DNA of 64,000 bases, taken from the NCBI RefSeq assembly GCF_000745015.1, contig NZ_JQNA01000002.1:1736001-1800000 (forward strand), read 5' to 3'. The notes beneath the pieces were generated by a model, which saw nothing but the letters and a program-made list of their open reading frames with translations, was not told where the DNA came from and did no database searches. Below, piece by piece: positions 9,318-18,991 of this stretch. Each line of letters begins with the position of its first letter. Within the stretch, counting starts at the first letter, position 1. This DNA comes from Burkholderia sp. 9120 (GTDB lineage: Bacteria; Pseudomonadota; Gammaproteobacteria; Burkholderiales; Burkholderiaceae). The position numbers were made by a program, and so were the translations under genes.

Positions 9318-10660
9318 CGTTGCTCCGGGTTGAAATGTTTCTTGAGGCCTTGCCAGCACTCGTAGTAATGCGCCTGCAATTGCGAGGTGTCGAGCGCGAA
9401 ACGGGTCGGCTTGAGCAGCGTGCGCGTTTCGAACATGAAGGCCATCGTGTCGCCCACTTTGTGCGGCTTCGACGTATCGCTATGCGAGGCTTTTTCGAAC
9501 GTGTCCGCGTCCGGGCCGTGACCCGTCATGCAGTTGTGCAGACTCCCGCCGCCGGGCACGAAGCCTTCGGCCTTGGCGTCGTACACGCCATGCACGAGGC
9601 CCATGAATTCGCTCGCCACATTGCGATGGAACCAGGGCGGGCGGAACGTATCTTCCGCGGCGAGCCAGCGCGGCGGGAAGATCACGAAGTCGATCGTATC
9701 GACGCCCGGCGTGTCGCTTTGCGATTGCAACACCAGGAAAATCGACGGGTCCGGATGGTCGAAGCTGATCGAGCCGATCGTGTTGAAGCGGCGCAGATCG
9801 TACTTGTACGGCGCGTAATTGCCGTGCCATGCCACCACGTCGAGCGGCGAATGGCCGATGTCCGCGCGCCACAGATTGCCGTTCATCTTGGCAACGAGTT
9901 CGAAGTCGCCTTCGCGGTCTTCGTAGGCCGCGTGCGGCGTGAGGAAATCGCGCGGATTCGCGAGACCGTTCGAGCCGATCGGGCCGAGATCCGGCAAGCG
10001 CAGCAGCGCGCCGAAGTTCTCGCAGATATAGCCGCGTGCGGTGCCGTCCGGCAGGCTCACCGCGAAGCGCACACCGCGCGGAATCACCGCGATTTCGAAC
10101 GGCTCGACGTCGAGCCGGCCCATTTCGGTCGCGATGTGGAGACGCCCTTCCTGCGGCACGATCAGCAGTTCGCCGTCGGCGCTGTAAAAGAAACGGTCCT
10201 GCATCGAGCGGTTCGCGGCGTACAGGTGAATCGCGCAACCGCTCATCGATTCTGCGGCGCCATTGCCCGCCATCGTCACCCAACCGTCGATGAAATCGGT
10301 CGGCTCCGTCGGCATCGGCAACGCGTCCCAACGCAGTTGATTGGGCGGCGTCGGCGGGACTTCGGCGAAGTTGGCGACGAGCCGTTCCGAAGGCAGCAAC
10401 GTGAACGGCATATGCACAGCCGCCGGCCGGATCCGGTACGTCCACGTGCGGCGGTTGTGGCCGCGCGGCGCGGTGAACGCGGTGCCCGACAGTTGCTCGG
10501 CGTACAAACCGTAGGCTGCGCGCTGCGGCGAATTGCGGCCTTCGGGCAACGCGCCCGGCAGCGCCTCGGTGGCGAATTCATTGCCGAAGCCCGACTGATA
10601 ACCCGGCTCGATCTCGAGCCGCGAGCGCGCGGTATTCGGCTGACGTGTTGCGGTGTCCAT
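9314..10660 (-). CDS. hmgA: Homogentisate 1,2-dioxygenase
   Basis: Cleaves the aromatic ring of homogentisate with O2 to maleylacetoacetate, using a non-haem iron. At 448 residues it is full length. It begins with the family motif [20 protein letters not shown]. The iron-ligand region is seen in [18 protein letters not shown] and the following [19 protein letters not shown]. The start at 10660 has GGAGAA about 6 bases upstream. It sits between an aromatic-acid transporter and fahA in one operon. A maleylacetoacetate isomerase gene is not in the window, so that step must be encoded elsewhere. Confidence 0.97.
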   Translation of the reverse strand: MDTATRQPNTARSRLEIEPGYQSGFGNEFATEALPGALPEGRNSPQRAAYGLYAEQLSGTAFTAPRGHNRRTWTYRIRPAAVHMPFTLLPSERLVANFAEVPPTPPNQLRWDALPMPTEPTDFIDGWVTMAGNGAAESMSGCAIHLYAANRSMQDRFFYSADGELLIVPQEGRLHIATEMGRLDVEPFEIAVIPRGVRFAVSLPDGTARGYICENFGALLRLPDLGPIGSNGLANPRDFLTPHAAYEDREGDFELVAKMNGNLWRADIGHSPLDVVAWHGNYAPYKYDLRRFNTIGSISFDHPDPSIFLVLQSQSDTPGVDTIDFVIFPPRWLAAEDTFRPPWFHRNVASEFMGLVHGVYDAKAEGFVPGGGSLHNCMTGHGPDADTFEKASHSDTSKPHKVGDTMAFMFETRTLLKPTRFALDTSQLQAHYYECWQGLKKHFNPEQR

Positions 10661-10694
10661 GCAAGGTTCTCCGTTGATACTCGTTCGTTTCATC

Positions 10695-12059
10695 TCACGC
10701 GGTCTGCGGCTCGGACGGGCGGCCGCGTTGCCGGGTCGCCGCGGCGAGCGCGATCACCAGCAGCGCGGAACACAGCACCGGCAAAGCCGCCGCGTGGAAC
10801 AGCGACGCGTTCGACCAGTTCATCGCGATCAGTTGGCCGCCGACCAGCGGCCCGATCACCGAGCCGATCCGGCCGATGCCGAGACTCCAGCCGATGCCCG
10901 TCGAACGCAACGTGGTCGGATAGAAATGACCGGCCAGCGCGTTGACCGCCGGTTGTCCGCCGACCACGCAGAAGCCGCCCGCGAACACCACGATCAGCAG
11001 CCACGGCAGCGCATGCGCGACCGTGCCGATGGTGCCGACCGCGAGCGCCGCGCCGGCAAAACACACAAACAGCACACGCACGAAGCCGAACCGTTCGATA
11101 AACCAGCCGAGCAGCAAGGTGCCGACCACGCCGCCCGTCTGCAACACCGTGCCGACGATCACCGCGGTGGACGGCGAATACCCGGCGTCGCGCATCACGG
11201 TGGGCAGCCAGTTCGACAGGAAGTACAAGTCGATCAGGTTCATGAAACTGATCGCCCACAGAATCAGCGTGACCGGCGTGCGGCCCGCGCGGAACAGTTC
11301 CGCGACCGGCGCGCCGCCGGTGCCCTTCTCACGCACGACGACGCGGGTGTTGGCATCGATCGTCAGCGTCGGATCGAATTTCGCGAGCCAGCGCAGCGCG
11401 CGTTCGCTGTGTCCCTTGATAACGAGGAATTGCAGCGATTCCGGCAACGCGGCGAGCATCGCGAACGCGAGCAGCAGCGGCACCGTGCCGCCGACCCAGA
11501 ACACCGCGCGCCAGCCGTAGGCCGGAATCAGCGCGGCGCTGACGAAGCCGCCGAGCGCCGCGCCCAGCGTGAAGCCGCACGACACCAGCATCATGCGCTT
11601 GACGCGATGCGCGGGCGACGCGAACTCGCCGACCAGCGCCATTGCGTTCGGCATGATGCAGCCGAGCCCGAGGCCGGTGATGAAGCGCAGCGCGATCAAC
11701 GCGGGAATCGTCGAGACGAACGGTGTGGCCAGCATCGACACGGCGAAGAAAAACGTCGCGCCGATCAGCACCGGCCGACGGCCGATCCGGTCCGCCAGCA
11801 CCGACAAGCCCAGCGCGCCGAGCAGCATGCCGAACAGGCTGGCGCTGAACACCGGGCCGAGCGCGGCCTTCGACACATGCCATTCGCCGATCACGCTAGG
11901 CGCGACATAGCCCATGGCCTGCGCGTCGAAGCCGTCGATCACGAGACACAGCCCGCACAACGCGAGCAGCATCCATTGAAAGGCCGGGTGATGCGTTTCG
12001 CCGAGCACGCGCTCGACTTCGATCACGTTGGCGGCGGCTGGAGCCGGGTTGGAACTCAT
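10695..12059 (-). CDS. Aromatic acid:H+ symporter (AAHS family MFS)
   Basis: A 454-residue 12-helix MFS protein of the aromatic acid/H+ symporter family (PcaK/BenK-like). It has the AAHS loop motif [17 protein letters not shown] between helices 2 and 3 and the motif [15 protein letters not shown] in helix 1, where the Asp residues are functionally important in this family. It is the first gene of the operon and ends 34 bp before hmgA, which suggests uptake of homogentisate or a precursor such as a phenylacetate or phenylpyruvate derivative. The precise substrate is an inference from the operon. Confidence 0.88.
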   Translation of the reverse strand: MSSNPAPAAANVIEVERVLGETHHPAFQWMLLALCGLCLVIDGFDAQAMGYVAPSVIGEWHVSKAALGPVFSASLFGMLLGALGLSVLADRIGRRPVLIGATFFFAVSMLATPFVSTIPALIALRFITGLGLGCIMPNAMALVGEFASPAHRVKRMMLVSCGFTLGAALGGFVSAALIPAYGWRAVFWVGGTVPLLLAFAMLAALPESLQFLVIKGHSERALRWLAKFDPTLTIDANTRVVVREKGTGGAPVAELFRAGRTPVTLILWAISFMNLIDLYFLSNWLPTVMRDAGYSPSTAVIVGTVLQTGGVVGTLLLGWFIERFGFVRVLFVCFAGAALAVGTIGTVAHALPWLLIVVFAGGFCVVGGQPAVNALAGHFYPTTLRSTGIGWSLGIGRIGSVIGPLVGGQLIAMNWSNASLFHAAALPVLCSALLVIALAAATRQRGRPSEPQTA

Positions 12060-12161
12060 TCGGGTGTCCCCTCATCCTGATGGATTGTCTGGTGGCCGCA
12101 TGGATGGCAACGGTGACGATGATCTGTGCAGACGCGATCGTCGTCACTGCCCACACGGCAA

Positions 12162-12197
12162 TTTACGTATAGTAAAACGAATTACGGATGGTGAAAT
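12162..12197. promoter_or_regulatory. Two tandem palindromic operator candidates upstream of the hmg operon
   Basis: The 322 bp spacer between the hmg operon and the EAL gene contains TTTAC-GTATA-GTAAA (12162-12176), a perfect 5-bp inverted repeat. A related imperfect copy, ATTAC-GGATG-GTGAA, begins 19 bp later at 12181. Two evenly spaced similar palindromes about 100-120 bp before the first gene's start look like binding sites for a dimeric regulator. The rest of the spacer has no gene. Confidence 0.45.
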
Positions 12198-12381
12198 TAA
12201 CGTATACCCTGAAGCTCAGCCCGAATACGGCCGCCAGCCCCGGCGCACAAGCGTTCGGCGGATAACGTTATGAGCATTTTGTTCATGTGGGCGCGGGCCG
12301 GGCTGCTACCATCATTGGATGCGGCAACCGCGTCGCGTTGCCCGGCGCCGAGCGCGCCTCTTTTGCCATCCATTCGCCTAC

Positions 12382-13215
12382 ATGATTCCGCCGACCATCC
12401 CCAACCTCATCGCCCGCGCCGCCGAACACCCGTTTCTTGGCGAATACCTGGCGATGGGACACGGCGAGCACAGCGACATCGCGCTCGCCCGGTTCGACGG
12501 GCACGAGCTGGCGAGCAGTTACGAGCCGATCTTCGACATCAGCGTGCATTCGCTGGCGCAGTCGCTCACGTCCGGCGCCGAGGGTGTGGACCGGTTCGGC
12601 GACGAACTCGGCTTTCAGGCCGTCACGCAGCGGCTCGACGCGCCACCGCTCGAGGTGTTCGACCCGTTCGACCGGATCGCCGACGACCAGCAGCTCGTGG
12701 CGCTCGACCGTATGTCGCGGGCGCTGCATGCGATCAATTTCTTTGGCGCGCAGCGGCACGGGTTGCTGTTTCTGCGCGTGCACGAGCGTCTGCTGAAGAG
12801 CGTGAAGTACGACCACGGCCGGCATTTTTCGACGGTGCTGGTGTCGTTCGGGCTGAACCCGTCGCGGGTGGTGATCGAGTTGCCGGCGGCGGCCGTCGCG
12901 CACAAGACGTTTCTCGGTTATCTGACCACGAGCTATCAGCGCTACGGCTTCAAGGTGGCGGGCAATCTGTCGAACGCGGGGCAGATTCTGTCGGTGTCGG
13001 AGACCGCGCGGCTCGACTTCATCAAGATGGATGCCGGCATCGCGTTGCGCGATGCGACGGTGAAACCGCTAGTGGGTTACGCGAGCCGCCTGCGGATTCC
13101 GCTGATCTTCAACCGCGTGGTGGATGAAGCGCAGTTCGTCGCGCTCCAGCAGTACGACGTGCGCTTCGTGCAAGGGCCATTGTTCAACGCGCATTATCAC
13201 GATCGGGCGGTTTGA
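12382..13215 (+). CDS. Degenerate EAL-domain protein
   Basis: A 277-residue protein that aligns by pattern to the EAL phosphodiesterase fold. YEPIFDI stands where active enzymes have YQPI or EAL motifs, followed by VVIELP, LDFIKMDAG and a terminal VQGPLF (compare the usual QGYL/F). The catalytic E-A-L and the metal-binding DDFG motif are not recognisable, so it is probably a non-catalytic c-di-GMP binding or protein-interaction EAL relative. There is no GGDEF domain or membrane segment. The start at 12382 is chosen where the homologous part begins; an upstream ATG at 12319 adds a basic tail. Confidence 0.7.
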   Translation: MIPPTIPNLIARAAEHPFLGEYLAMGHGEHSDIALARFDGHELASSYEPIFDISVHSLAQSLTSGAEGVDRFGDELGFQAVTQRLDAPPLEVFDPFDRIADDQQLVALDRMSRALHAINFFGAQRHGLLFLRVHERLLKSVKYDHGRHFSTVLVSFGLNPSRVVIELPAAAVAHKTFLGYLTTSYQRYGFKVAGNLSNAGQILSVSETARLDFIKMDAGIALRDATVKPLVGYASRLRIPLIFNRVVDEAQFVALQQYDVRFVQGPLFNAHYHDRAV

Positions 13216-13242
13216 GCGGGGCGGCTAGTGTTTCGACGCGCT

Positions 13243-14028
13243 TTAGCCCGTATCGCCCAGACGCCGCGCGAGCGCTTTCAAGCGCGGCCCGACGTTCTCA
13301 CGAAACACCGCCTCGCCCATCGACGACGCCGGCCCGCTGCAACTGAGCACCAGCCAGCGCCCTTCGCGCGGCTCGCGAAACGGCACCGCGACCGCGTTCA
13401 CGTCGTCGTGCCACGCTCGGAATGAATAGCAGCAGCGTTCCGCGGCGAACGCGGCAATTTCCGTTTCGGCGTCGGCGACTAAAGCCGGTCCTTCCTTTCC
13501 CGCCGCCTTCTTTAGTTCGGTCAGCAGCGCGGCGCGCACGTCGGCCGGTAGCACGGCCAGATAAGCGCGGCCCATCGAGCTCGTGAGCATCGACAGTTTC
13601 GAGCCGGACGCCAGCCCGAGCGTCAGCGCGGTTTCGCTGCGGATCGTCTCCAGATAAATCATGTCGAGCCCGTCACGACAACCGAGCGACACCGCCGCGC
13701 CGACTTCGCGAGCGAAAGTGCGCATATGCGGACGCGCGAGTTCCAGCGTGTCGGTGCCCGAAAGCAGCGCGAAACCGAGCGACAACACACCGGCATCGAG
13801 CGCATATTTACCCAGCGTTTCGTCGAGCCGCAGATAGCCGAGCACCGTCAGCGTATAGGCGAGACGGTTGACCGTCGCCTTCGGCAGACCCGTGCGTTCG
13901 ACGAAATCGCGATTGCCGAGCATGGTTTCGCCCGGTTTGAACGCGCGCAGCAAATCCAGCCCGCGTGCGAGGGCGACGACGAATTTACGCTCGTCGAGCG
14001 GATCGGACAGAGTAGATGTGGGCGGCAT
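13243..14028 (-). CDS. IclR-family transcriptional regulator
   Basis: A 261-residue IclR-type regulator with an N-terminal winged helix (about residues 15-75, containing FVERTGLPKATVNRLAYTL) and a C-terminal effector-binding domain with the family signature SSMGRAYLAV and AAVSLGCRDGLDMIY. It resembles PcaR/PobR-type regulators of aromatic or dicarboxylate catabolism. It is divergent from gcdH with a 17-bp inverted repeat between them, so it most likely controls gcdH and itself. The start could be 14040 or 14028; the shorter form is preferred. Confidence 0.9.
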   Translation of the reverse strand: MPPTSTLSDPLDERKFVVALARGLDLLRAFKPGETMLGNRDFVERTGLPKATVNRLAYTLTVLGYLRLDETLGKYALDAGVLSLGFALLSGTDTLELARPHMRTFAREVGAAVSLGCRDGLDMIYLETIRSETALTLGLASGSKLSMLTSSMGRAYLAVLPADVRAALLTELKKAAGKEGPALVADAETEIAAFAAERCCYSFRAWHDDVNAVAVPFREPREGRWLVLSCSGPASSMGEAVFRENVGPRLKALARRLGDTG

Positions 14029-14063
14029 GGGGTGATACACTCGGTCGTGGTTTGCAAAACATT

Positions 14064-14080
14064 GTTTCGCATAGCGGAAC
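14064..14080. promoter_or_regulatory. IclR operator candidate between the regulator and gcdH
   Basis: GTTTCGC-ATA-GCGGAAC is a 17-bp inverted repeat with one mismatch, located 36 bp before the IclR start and 65 bp before the gcdH start. Its length and arrangement match operators of IclR-family regulators, which bind about 15-17 bp palindromes. Binding by the adjacent regulator is inferred. Confidence 0.55.
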
Positions 14081-14144
14081 TTAAGTCAAGCCCGAGGATG
14101 TAGCTCAGACACGTTTCAGTCCAGAAGGAATCAGGAGATAAATC

Positions 14145-15335
14145 ATGGCCGAGGCCGCGCAGTTTCACTGGGAAGACCCGTTGCTGCTGGATCAGCAGCT
14201 CACCGAAGACGAACGCATGGTGCGCGACGCCGCCGCGGCCTACGCGCAGGACAAGCTGCAACCGCGCGTGCTCGAGGCCTTCCGTCATGAGAAGACCGAC
14301 ATCGAGATTTTTCGCGAAATGGGCGAACTCGGCCTGCTCGGTCCGACGATTCCTGAGCAATACGGTGGCCCCGGGCTGAACTACGTGGCGTACGGCTTGA
14401 TTGCGCGCGAGGTGGAGCGCGTCGATTCCGGCTATCGGTCGATGATGTCGGTGCAGTCGTCGCTCGTCATCGTACCGATTTATGAATTCGGCTCGGAAGC
14501 GCAAAAGCAGAAGTACCTGCCGAAGCTCGTTACCGGCGAATGGATCGGCTGCTTCGGCTTGACCGAGCCGAATCACGGCTCCGATCCGGGCAGCATGATC
14601 ACGCGCGCGAAGAAGGTGGACGGCGGCTACTCGCTGTCGGGCGCGAAAATGTGGATCACCAATTCGCCGATCGCCGACGTGTTCGTCGTGTGGGCGAAGC
14701 TGGAGGAGAACGGCAAGGATTCGATCCGCGGCTTCGTTCTCGAGAAGGGCTGGAAGGGGCTGTCGACACCGACTATTCACAGCAAGGTCGGTTTGCGGGC
14801 GTCGATCACCGGCGAAATCGTGATGGACGAAGTGTTCGTGCCGGAAGAGAACCGTTTCCCGGAAGTCAGCGGCTTGCGCGGTCCGTTCACGTGCCTGAAC
14901 TCGGCGCGCTACGGCATTGCGTGGGGTGCGCTCGGCGCGGCGGAAGCCTGCTGGCACACTGCGCGTCAGTACGTGCTGGACCGCAAGCAGTTCGGCCGGC
15001 CGCTCGCCGCGAATCAGCTGATCCAGAAGAAGCTCGCCGACATGCAGACCGAAATCACGCTCGGTTTGCAAGGCGTGCTACGCCTCGGTCGCATGAAGGA
15101 CGAAGGCACTGCGGCGGTCGAGATCACGTCGATCATGAAGCGCAATTCGTGCGGCAAGGCGCTGGATATCGCGCGGCTCGCGCGTGACATGCTCGGCGGC
15201 AACGGTATTTCGGACGAGTTCGGGATTGCGCGGCATCTGGTGAATCTGGAGGTCGTGAATACCTACGAAGGGACGCACGATATTCACGCGCTGATTCTGG
15301 GCCGTGCGCAGACGGGAATTCAGGCGTTTTTCTGA
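14145..15335 (+). CDS. gcdH: Glutaryl-CoA dehydrogenase
   Basis: An FAD-dependent acyl-CoA dehydrogenase that oxidises and decarboxylates glutaryl-CoA to crotonyl-CoA in lysine, tryptophan and glutarate breakdown. At 396 residues it is full length. Typical motifs include [33 protein letters not shown] and [13 protein letters not shown], and the catalytic glutamate lies in [13 protein letters not shown]. The combination of [14 protein letters not shown] and the NTYEGTHD motif is characteristic of GcdH rather than of other acyl-CoA dehydrogenases. It is divergent from an IclR regulator and followed by a terminator. Confidence 0.95.
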   Translation: MAEAAQFHWEDPLLLDQQLTEDERMVRDAAAAYAQDKLQPRVLEAFRHEKTDIEIFREMGELGLLGPTIPEQYGGPGLNYVAYGLIAREVERVDSGYRSMMSVQSSLVIVPIYEFGSEAQKQKYLPKLVTGEWIGCFGLTEPNHGSDPGSMITRAKKVDGGYSLSGAKMWITNSPIADVFVVWAKLEENGKDSIRGFVLEKGWKGLSTPTIHSKVGLRASITGEIVMDEVFVPEENRFPEVSGLRGPFTCLNSARYGIAWGALGAAEACWHTARQYVLDRKQFGRPLAANQLIQKKLADMQTEITLGLQGVLRLGRMKDEGTAAVEITSIMKRNSCGKALDIARLARDMLGGNGISDEFGIARHLVNLEVVNTYEGTHDIHALILGRAQTGIQAFF

Positions 15336-15366
15336 TGGGTTGGTGAGGCGCTGACGGGATAAAAGC

Positions 15367-15400
15367 AAAAGGCCGATTCTCTTGCGAGAACCGGCCTTTT
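15367..15400. terminator. Rho-independent terminator between gcdH and the peroxiredoxin gene
   Basis: A 15-bp stem with one mismatch (arms 15367-15381 and 15386-15400, 4-base loop) has AAAA on one side and TTTT on the other. It lies between convergent genes and can serve both directions. Confidence 0.8.
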
Positions 15401-15421
15401 GCCTTGTGGCGCCTCAGCCGC

Positions 15422-16060
15422 TTACTTGTTCGGCTGCGGCGTCATGCGCAGATACGGGCGCAGCGCCTTGTAGCCCTTCGGGAATTTCTGTTTGATGATT
15501 TCTTCGTCCTTCAACGACGGGACGATCACCACGTCGTCGCCCTGCTTCCAGTTGCCCGGCGTCGCCACCGAATGGTTGTCGGTGAGCTGCAGCGAGTCGA
15601 TCACCCGCAGCACTTCGTCGAAGTTCCGGCCCGTGCTGGCCGGATAGGTGATGATGAGGCGCACCTTCCGCTTCGGATCGATCACGAACAGCGAACGGAC
15701 CGTCAGGGTCTCGTTGGCGTTCGGGTGAATCATGTCGTACAGCTCAGCAACCTTGCGATCGCCGTCCGCGAGAATCGGAAAGCCGACGTTGGCCGCCTGC
15801 GTTTCGTTGATGTCCTTGATCCATTCCTTGTGCGACTCTGCCGTGTCGACCGACAGTGCGATCGTCTTCACGTTGCGCTTCTCGAACTCGCCCGCCAGCT
15901 TGGCGGTCAGACCGAGCTCGGTCGTGCAGACCGGCGTGAAGTCCGCCGGATGCGAGAACAGCACACCCCAGCTATCGCCCAGCCAATCATGAAACTTGAT
16001 ACGACCCACACTCGATTCCTGCTCGAAATCCGGTGCGATATCGCCAAGACGTAGACTCAT
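15422..16060 (-). CDS. 1-Cys peroxiredoxin (Prx6 type)
   Basis: A 212-residue thiol peroxidase that reduces hydrogen and organic peroxides in the cytosol. The active-site motif SHPADFTPVCTTELG places the peroxidatic cysteine at residue 45. The length and the C-terminal extension ending in LRPYLRMTPQPNK are typical of the Prx6/1-Cys group rather than the 2-Cys AhpC group. No resolving cysteine is seen. It is a single-gene unit convergent with gcdH. Confidence 0.94.
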   Translation of the reverse strand: MSLRLGDIAPDFEQESSVGRIKFHDWLGDSWGVLFSHPADFTPVCTTELGLTAKLAGEFEKRNVKTIALSVDTAESHKEWIKDINETQAANVGFPILADGDRKVAELYDMIHPNANETLTVRSLFVIDPKRKVRLIITYPASTGRNFDEVLRVIDSLQLTDNHSVATPGNWKQGDDVVIVPSLKDEEIIKQKFPKGYKALRPYLRMTPQPNK

Positions 16061-16399
16061 GATGCATCTCCTTTAGATGTTCGGACAGTCCGCGCGAGCC
16101 TCTGCCCGCGACCCCGCAAAGTTAAAGCATACCGGACAGGCGGTGCACCGCTAACGAACATCGCGTCACTACTTTATGCGTTTTTGTAATTTTCGCCGTT
16201 TTAGTGGAAACTTTGCGGGACAGATCAACTCCATCTTAAGCAAACTTTCCTGCATGATGCTGTGGGTGGTAGCGTTCTCAAAGCTTTCCTCAACCAGGAA
16301 CGGTTCGTGCGTTCCTTCGAACAATCGGGCACTGCGCTCGCCAGGGGCCGTTTCTTTGGTTACGATTCACGCGTGGCGTGAGCCGAAGGGGAGCTGTCA

Positions 16400-16702
16400 A
16401 TGTCGGAAGTCAACAAGGAGAGATTGATGTCGGATATCAAAACCGTCCTCGCGGACGCGGAAGATCTGCTGAAACAGGCCGCGAGCGCCACGGGCGAGCG
16501 CGCTTCGGAACTGCGTGAAACGGCGCTGACGCGCCTGAAGCAGGCTAAGGAAAAAGCGGCTGACGTGCAGGTCGTGGTGGTCGAAAAAGGCAAGAAGGCT
16601 GCCCGCGCCACCGACGACTATGTGCATGAGCATCCGTGGGCATCCATCGGCATTGCCGCAGGCGCCGGCGTGCTGCTGGGTTTGCTGATCAACCGCAAGT
16701 AA
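16400..16702 (+). CDS. DUF883 family (ElaB/YqjD-like) membrane-anchored protein
   Basis: A 100-residue protein with an amphipathic, charged helical body and a single C-terminal membrane anchor (about residues 77-97, ending GLLINRK). This is the layout of the ElaB/YqjD/DUF883 family, whose members attach to the inner membrane and, in E. coli, to stationary-phase ribosomes. It may begin at 16400 or at an internal ATG at 16427, where DIKTVLADAEDLLKQAA begins. It is the first of three same-strand genes resembling the E. coli yqjD-yqjE-yqjK cluster. Confidence 0.85.
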   Translation: MSEVNKERLMSDIKTVLADAEDLLKQAASATGERASELRETALTRLKQAKEKAADVQVVVVEKGKKAARATDDYVHEHPWASIGIAAGAGVLLGLLINRK

Positions 16703-16852
16703 GCAGGCACCACCTGATGCGCCGGGCGGCGAGCATCTCGGCTCCCGTCTCGGCCCATCAGCGAATCGAGTTGACCGGCGCCCGTCTGGCCGGTCCGCTT
16801 CTCCTGGCGCGCACAAGCGCCGGTTAGGCCTTTACGCGCAACGCCCACAGCT

Positions 16853-17239
16853 ATGACGATCGAAACACAATCGCAGCGCGGAGAACACAGCCCGTTGCGC
16901 CGCATTATCGGATCCGTGTTTGCCATTTTGCAGACGCGGCTGGAACTGGTCGGCATTGAACTCGCCGAAGAAAAAGACCGTCTGCTTGCCGTGCTGTTTC
17001 TCGGCCTTGCCGCGATGATGCTCGCCACCATGGCGCTGATCGCATTGACGGCGCTGATCGCAATCGCTTTCTGGGACACTTACCGGTGGCAGGCGCTTGC
17101 CAGCATCACCGCGGTTTATGCGATTGCGGGACTGGCCTGTGCGCTGAAAGCGCGCAGTGGTCTGCGCAGTGCACCGATGGTATTCGAAGCGACTATCGCT
17201 GAGTTCGAAAAGGATCGCGACGTGTTTCGCAAACCGTGA
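16853..17239 (+). CDS. Phage-holin-like YqjE family membrane protein
   Basis: A 128-residue protein with two central transmembrane helices (about 45-75 and 80-100) between a short polar N-terminus and a charged C-terminus. The segment QTRLELVGIELAEEKDRL before the first helix is characteristic of the YqjE/DUF1469 (holin superfamily III) group. It follows the DUF883 gene by 150 bp and precedes the YqjK-like gene. The family is not known to be a phage holin despite its name; a role in the stress-responsive envelope is inferred from the cluster. Confidence 0.85.
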   Translation: MTIETQSQRGEHSPLRRIIGSVFAILQTRLELVGIELAEEKDRLLAVLFLGLAAMMLATMALIALTALIAIAFWDTYRWQALASITAVYAIAGLACALKARSGLRSAPMVFEATIAEFEKDRDVFRKP

Positions 17240-17329
17240 AGCGGAGTGCGCTGCGCACTTTGCCTGCGGCAGCGTTGCACCGTTGTTGAGATGCTGTTGA
17301 GAAATGTGCGCGGTTTTGGGGTTTTTTAG

Positions 17330-17357
17330 GGTTTTAGTGCCCCGGTTTTAGTGCCCC
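17330..17357 (+). repeat. Perfect 14-bp tandem duplication
   Basis: GGTTTTAGTGCCCC occurs twice head to tail (17330-17343 and 17344-17357) in the 250 bp spacer before the DUF3318-like gene. A second small tandem, GATTGTCTG(T/A), lies at 17443-17462. They look like slippage duplications. Confidence 0.8.
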
Positions 17358-17492
17358 GTCAGCAAGTTTTTTGCAGCACCCTTGCTGCACTATTTGCACT
17401 ACCGCTCGCCGCTTTTTTGCAGTCGATTCGTAGCTGATTTGCGATTGTCTGTGATTGTCTGATTGCTCCACCTCCACTGCCGCCGACACGCC

Positions 17493-17972
17493 ATGAGCCA
17501 GATCCATTCCGATACCGCCTTCCGTAACAAACGCCACCAGGCGAAAGATCTGAGCGCGCCGCACCTGCGAGCACTGCGCAAGGAACTGCTGATGGTGCGC
17601 GCGGATGTCGAGCGTATGGAGCTCGCTCAGGCAACCATCGAACTGCGCCAGGCGGTCACTCATTTCAGTTGGCTCAAGTTCCTTGTGCCGGGCTTTAGCA
17701 ATATGCGCCCGGGCCGCGGCTCGAAGTCGAATTTCCTCAACGCGGGGAATATCGGCGCATTGCTGAAGGAGTATCCGCTGATCAGTTCCATCGCTTCGAT
17801 GGTGCTCGCCAAGCCGTTGCGCGCGACGCTTGCCGCTGGCGCCAAACCGGCGCTCAAGTGGGGCGGCCTTGCGCTTGCCGGGTGGGAAGCGTATCGAATC
17901 TGGCAGCAGATGAAGCGTGATTCGGCTGGGTCTTCGCGGGAAAAGGTTGACTCGACGGATGGGGGGTATTGA
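17493..17972 (+). CDS. DUF3318-like / YqjK-like protein
   Basis: A 159-residue basic protein at the third position of the yqjD-yqjE-like cluster. The N-terminal half (LSAPHLRALRKELLMVRADVERMEL) is a charged helix and the C-terminal half has moderately hydrophobic stretches (residues 90-140). The pattern fits the DUF3318/YqjK group of small envelope-associated proteins of unknown role. The ATG at 17493 is preferred over the upstream one at 17463 because the family begins close to it. Confidence 0.7.
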   Translation: MSQIHSDTAFRNKRHQAKDLSAPHLRALRKELLMVRADVERMELAQATIELRQAVTHFSWLKFLVPGFSNMRPGRGSKSNFLNAGNIGALLKEYPLISSIASMVLAKPLRATLAAGAKPALKWGGLALAGWEAYRIWQQMKRDSAGSSREKVDSTDGGY

Positions 17973-18000
17973 AGGGTTGGGCGGAGTGGGTTGTAGCCCG

Positions 18001-18441
18001 CTAACCGGTTTTCCAGCATTCACCGATTGACGGCATTAAAACGCCGCTCCCATTACTACCGCTTCTATTACTTCTCTGTCCCGTCGCATCCAGCGTAAAG
18101 ATGCCGCAGGCGTCGTCGCGCATGGGTCCGGACTCGGTCGGCGCGGCCTCTATCGAATAGCCGCCATTGGTGTCGTCCGCAGGCAGCACACGCAGGCTGT
18201 AGATCGGCGCACCGAATTGCGGCGCCTGATCCAGACCAGGAGGCAAAGCCGTCAGGTTGTCGCTCGCCGCACGCTCGACGAATTGCGCCGCCCGATAAAG
18301 CGCCGATGCCGCGTCGATTCGATGCGCGCGCTCGACGTGACTCCGATACGAAGGCACGGCGAATACGGCGAGCGTGGCAACTATCGCGAGCGTGATCATC
18401 AGTTCGAGCAACGTAAATGCGGATGTATGCCGGCCTGTCAT
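18001..18441 (-). CDS. pilE: Type IV pilin-like protein (PilE-type minor pilin)
   Basis: A 146-residue prepilin. The class III leader is short and basic, followed by the hydrophobic helix SAFTLLELMITLAIVATLA with the conserved Glu at +5; the residue before the cleavage site appears to be Ala rather than the usual Gly. The C-terminal part has two cysteines (DDACGIF and GECWKTG) that could form the pilin D-region disulfide. It is the last gene of a minor pilin operon and would be inserted into type IV pili after PilD processing. Confidence 0.85.
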   Translation of the reverse strand: MTGRHTSAFTLLELMITLAIVATLAVFAVPSYRSHVERAHRIDAASALYRAAQFVERAASDNLTALPPGLDQAPQFGAPIYSLRVLPADDTNGGYSIEAAPTESGPMRDDACGIFTLDATGQRSNRSGSNGSGVLMPSIGECWKTG

Positions 18442-18451
18442 GAGCCTCCCG

Positions 18452-18991
18452 TCAAAATGGCTTTGCGGCGACGCGGCGCCAATGGCGCTCGACTTTTTCG
18501 CCCTCGACGACCAGTTCCATCTGCAGCCAGACCTGCGACTCTTTAGTCCGCCCGAAGCCGCGCGAAGTCAGCAGGAATGCTCGTGCATCGGCGCGCGTGG
18601 CAAGACGCCATGCTTCGATCAAACATTGCGGCGGTCGCAGCGATCCGGGCCATTGCGCAACGGGTGCGACCGCGCCAGCCTCGAATGCGGATTCGAGCTT
18701 CCATTGCACCGGCTCACCCGAAGCAGCCGGTGGCATCGCGGCGGCACCGTCACCTGCCGCCGTGACGACAGCGCGGGAGCACAACGTCAGCACTGAATCG
18801 GCCGCATGGAACGCCTGCAGATAATCGCGGACGTTGCTAGCGGCGCGCGCCGACGCAAGCGAGCTTTCGAACCACGCTGCGGACGTGGCCAACATCATTG
18901 CGGCAATCAGCAACACGATGGGGAGCACAGTGCCGCGGCAATGAACGCGTGACATGCCACGCAGGCCCGCCTTCTTTCGATGCGCGGTCAC
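18452..18991 (-). CDS. pilX: Minor pilin PilX-like
   Basis: A 179-residue protein with an N-terminal hydrophobic segment (GTVLPIVLLIAAMMLATSAAW) and no conserved Glu at position 5, as is usual for PilX. The GTG at 18991 overlaps the pilW stop as GTGA; an internal ATG at 18955 is an alternative that places the leader closer to the helix. The rest is a variable globular domain with two Cys. It sits between pilW and pilE, the canonical place for pilX in minor pilin operons that prime pilus assembly. Confidence 0.8.
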   Translation of the reverse strand: MTAHRKKAGLRGMSRVHCRGTVLPIVLLIAAMMLATSAAWFESSLASARAASNVRDYLQAFHAADSVLTLCSRAVVTAAGDGAAAMPPAASGEPVQWKLESAFEAGAVAPVAQWPGSLRPPQCLIEAWRLATRADARAFLLTSRGFGRTKESQVWLQMELVVEGEKVERHWRRVAAKPF

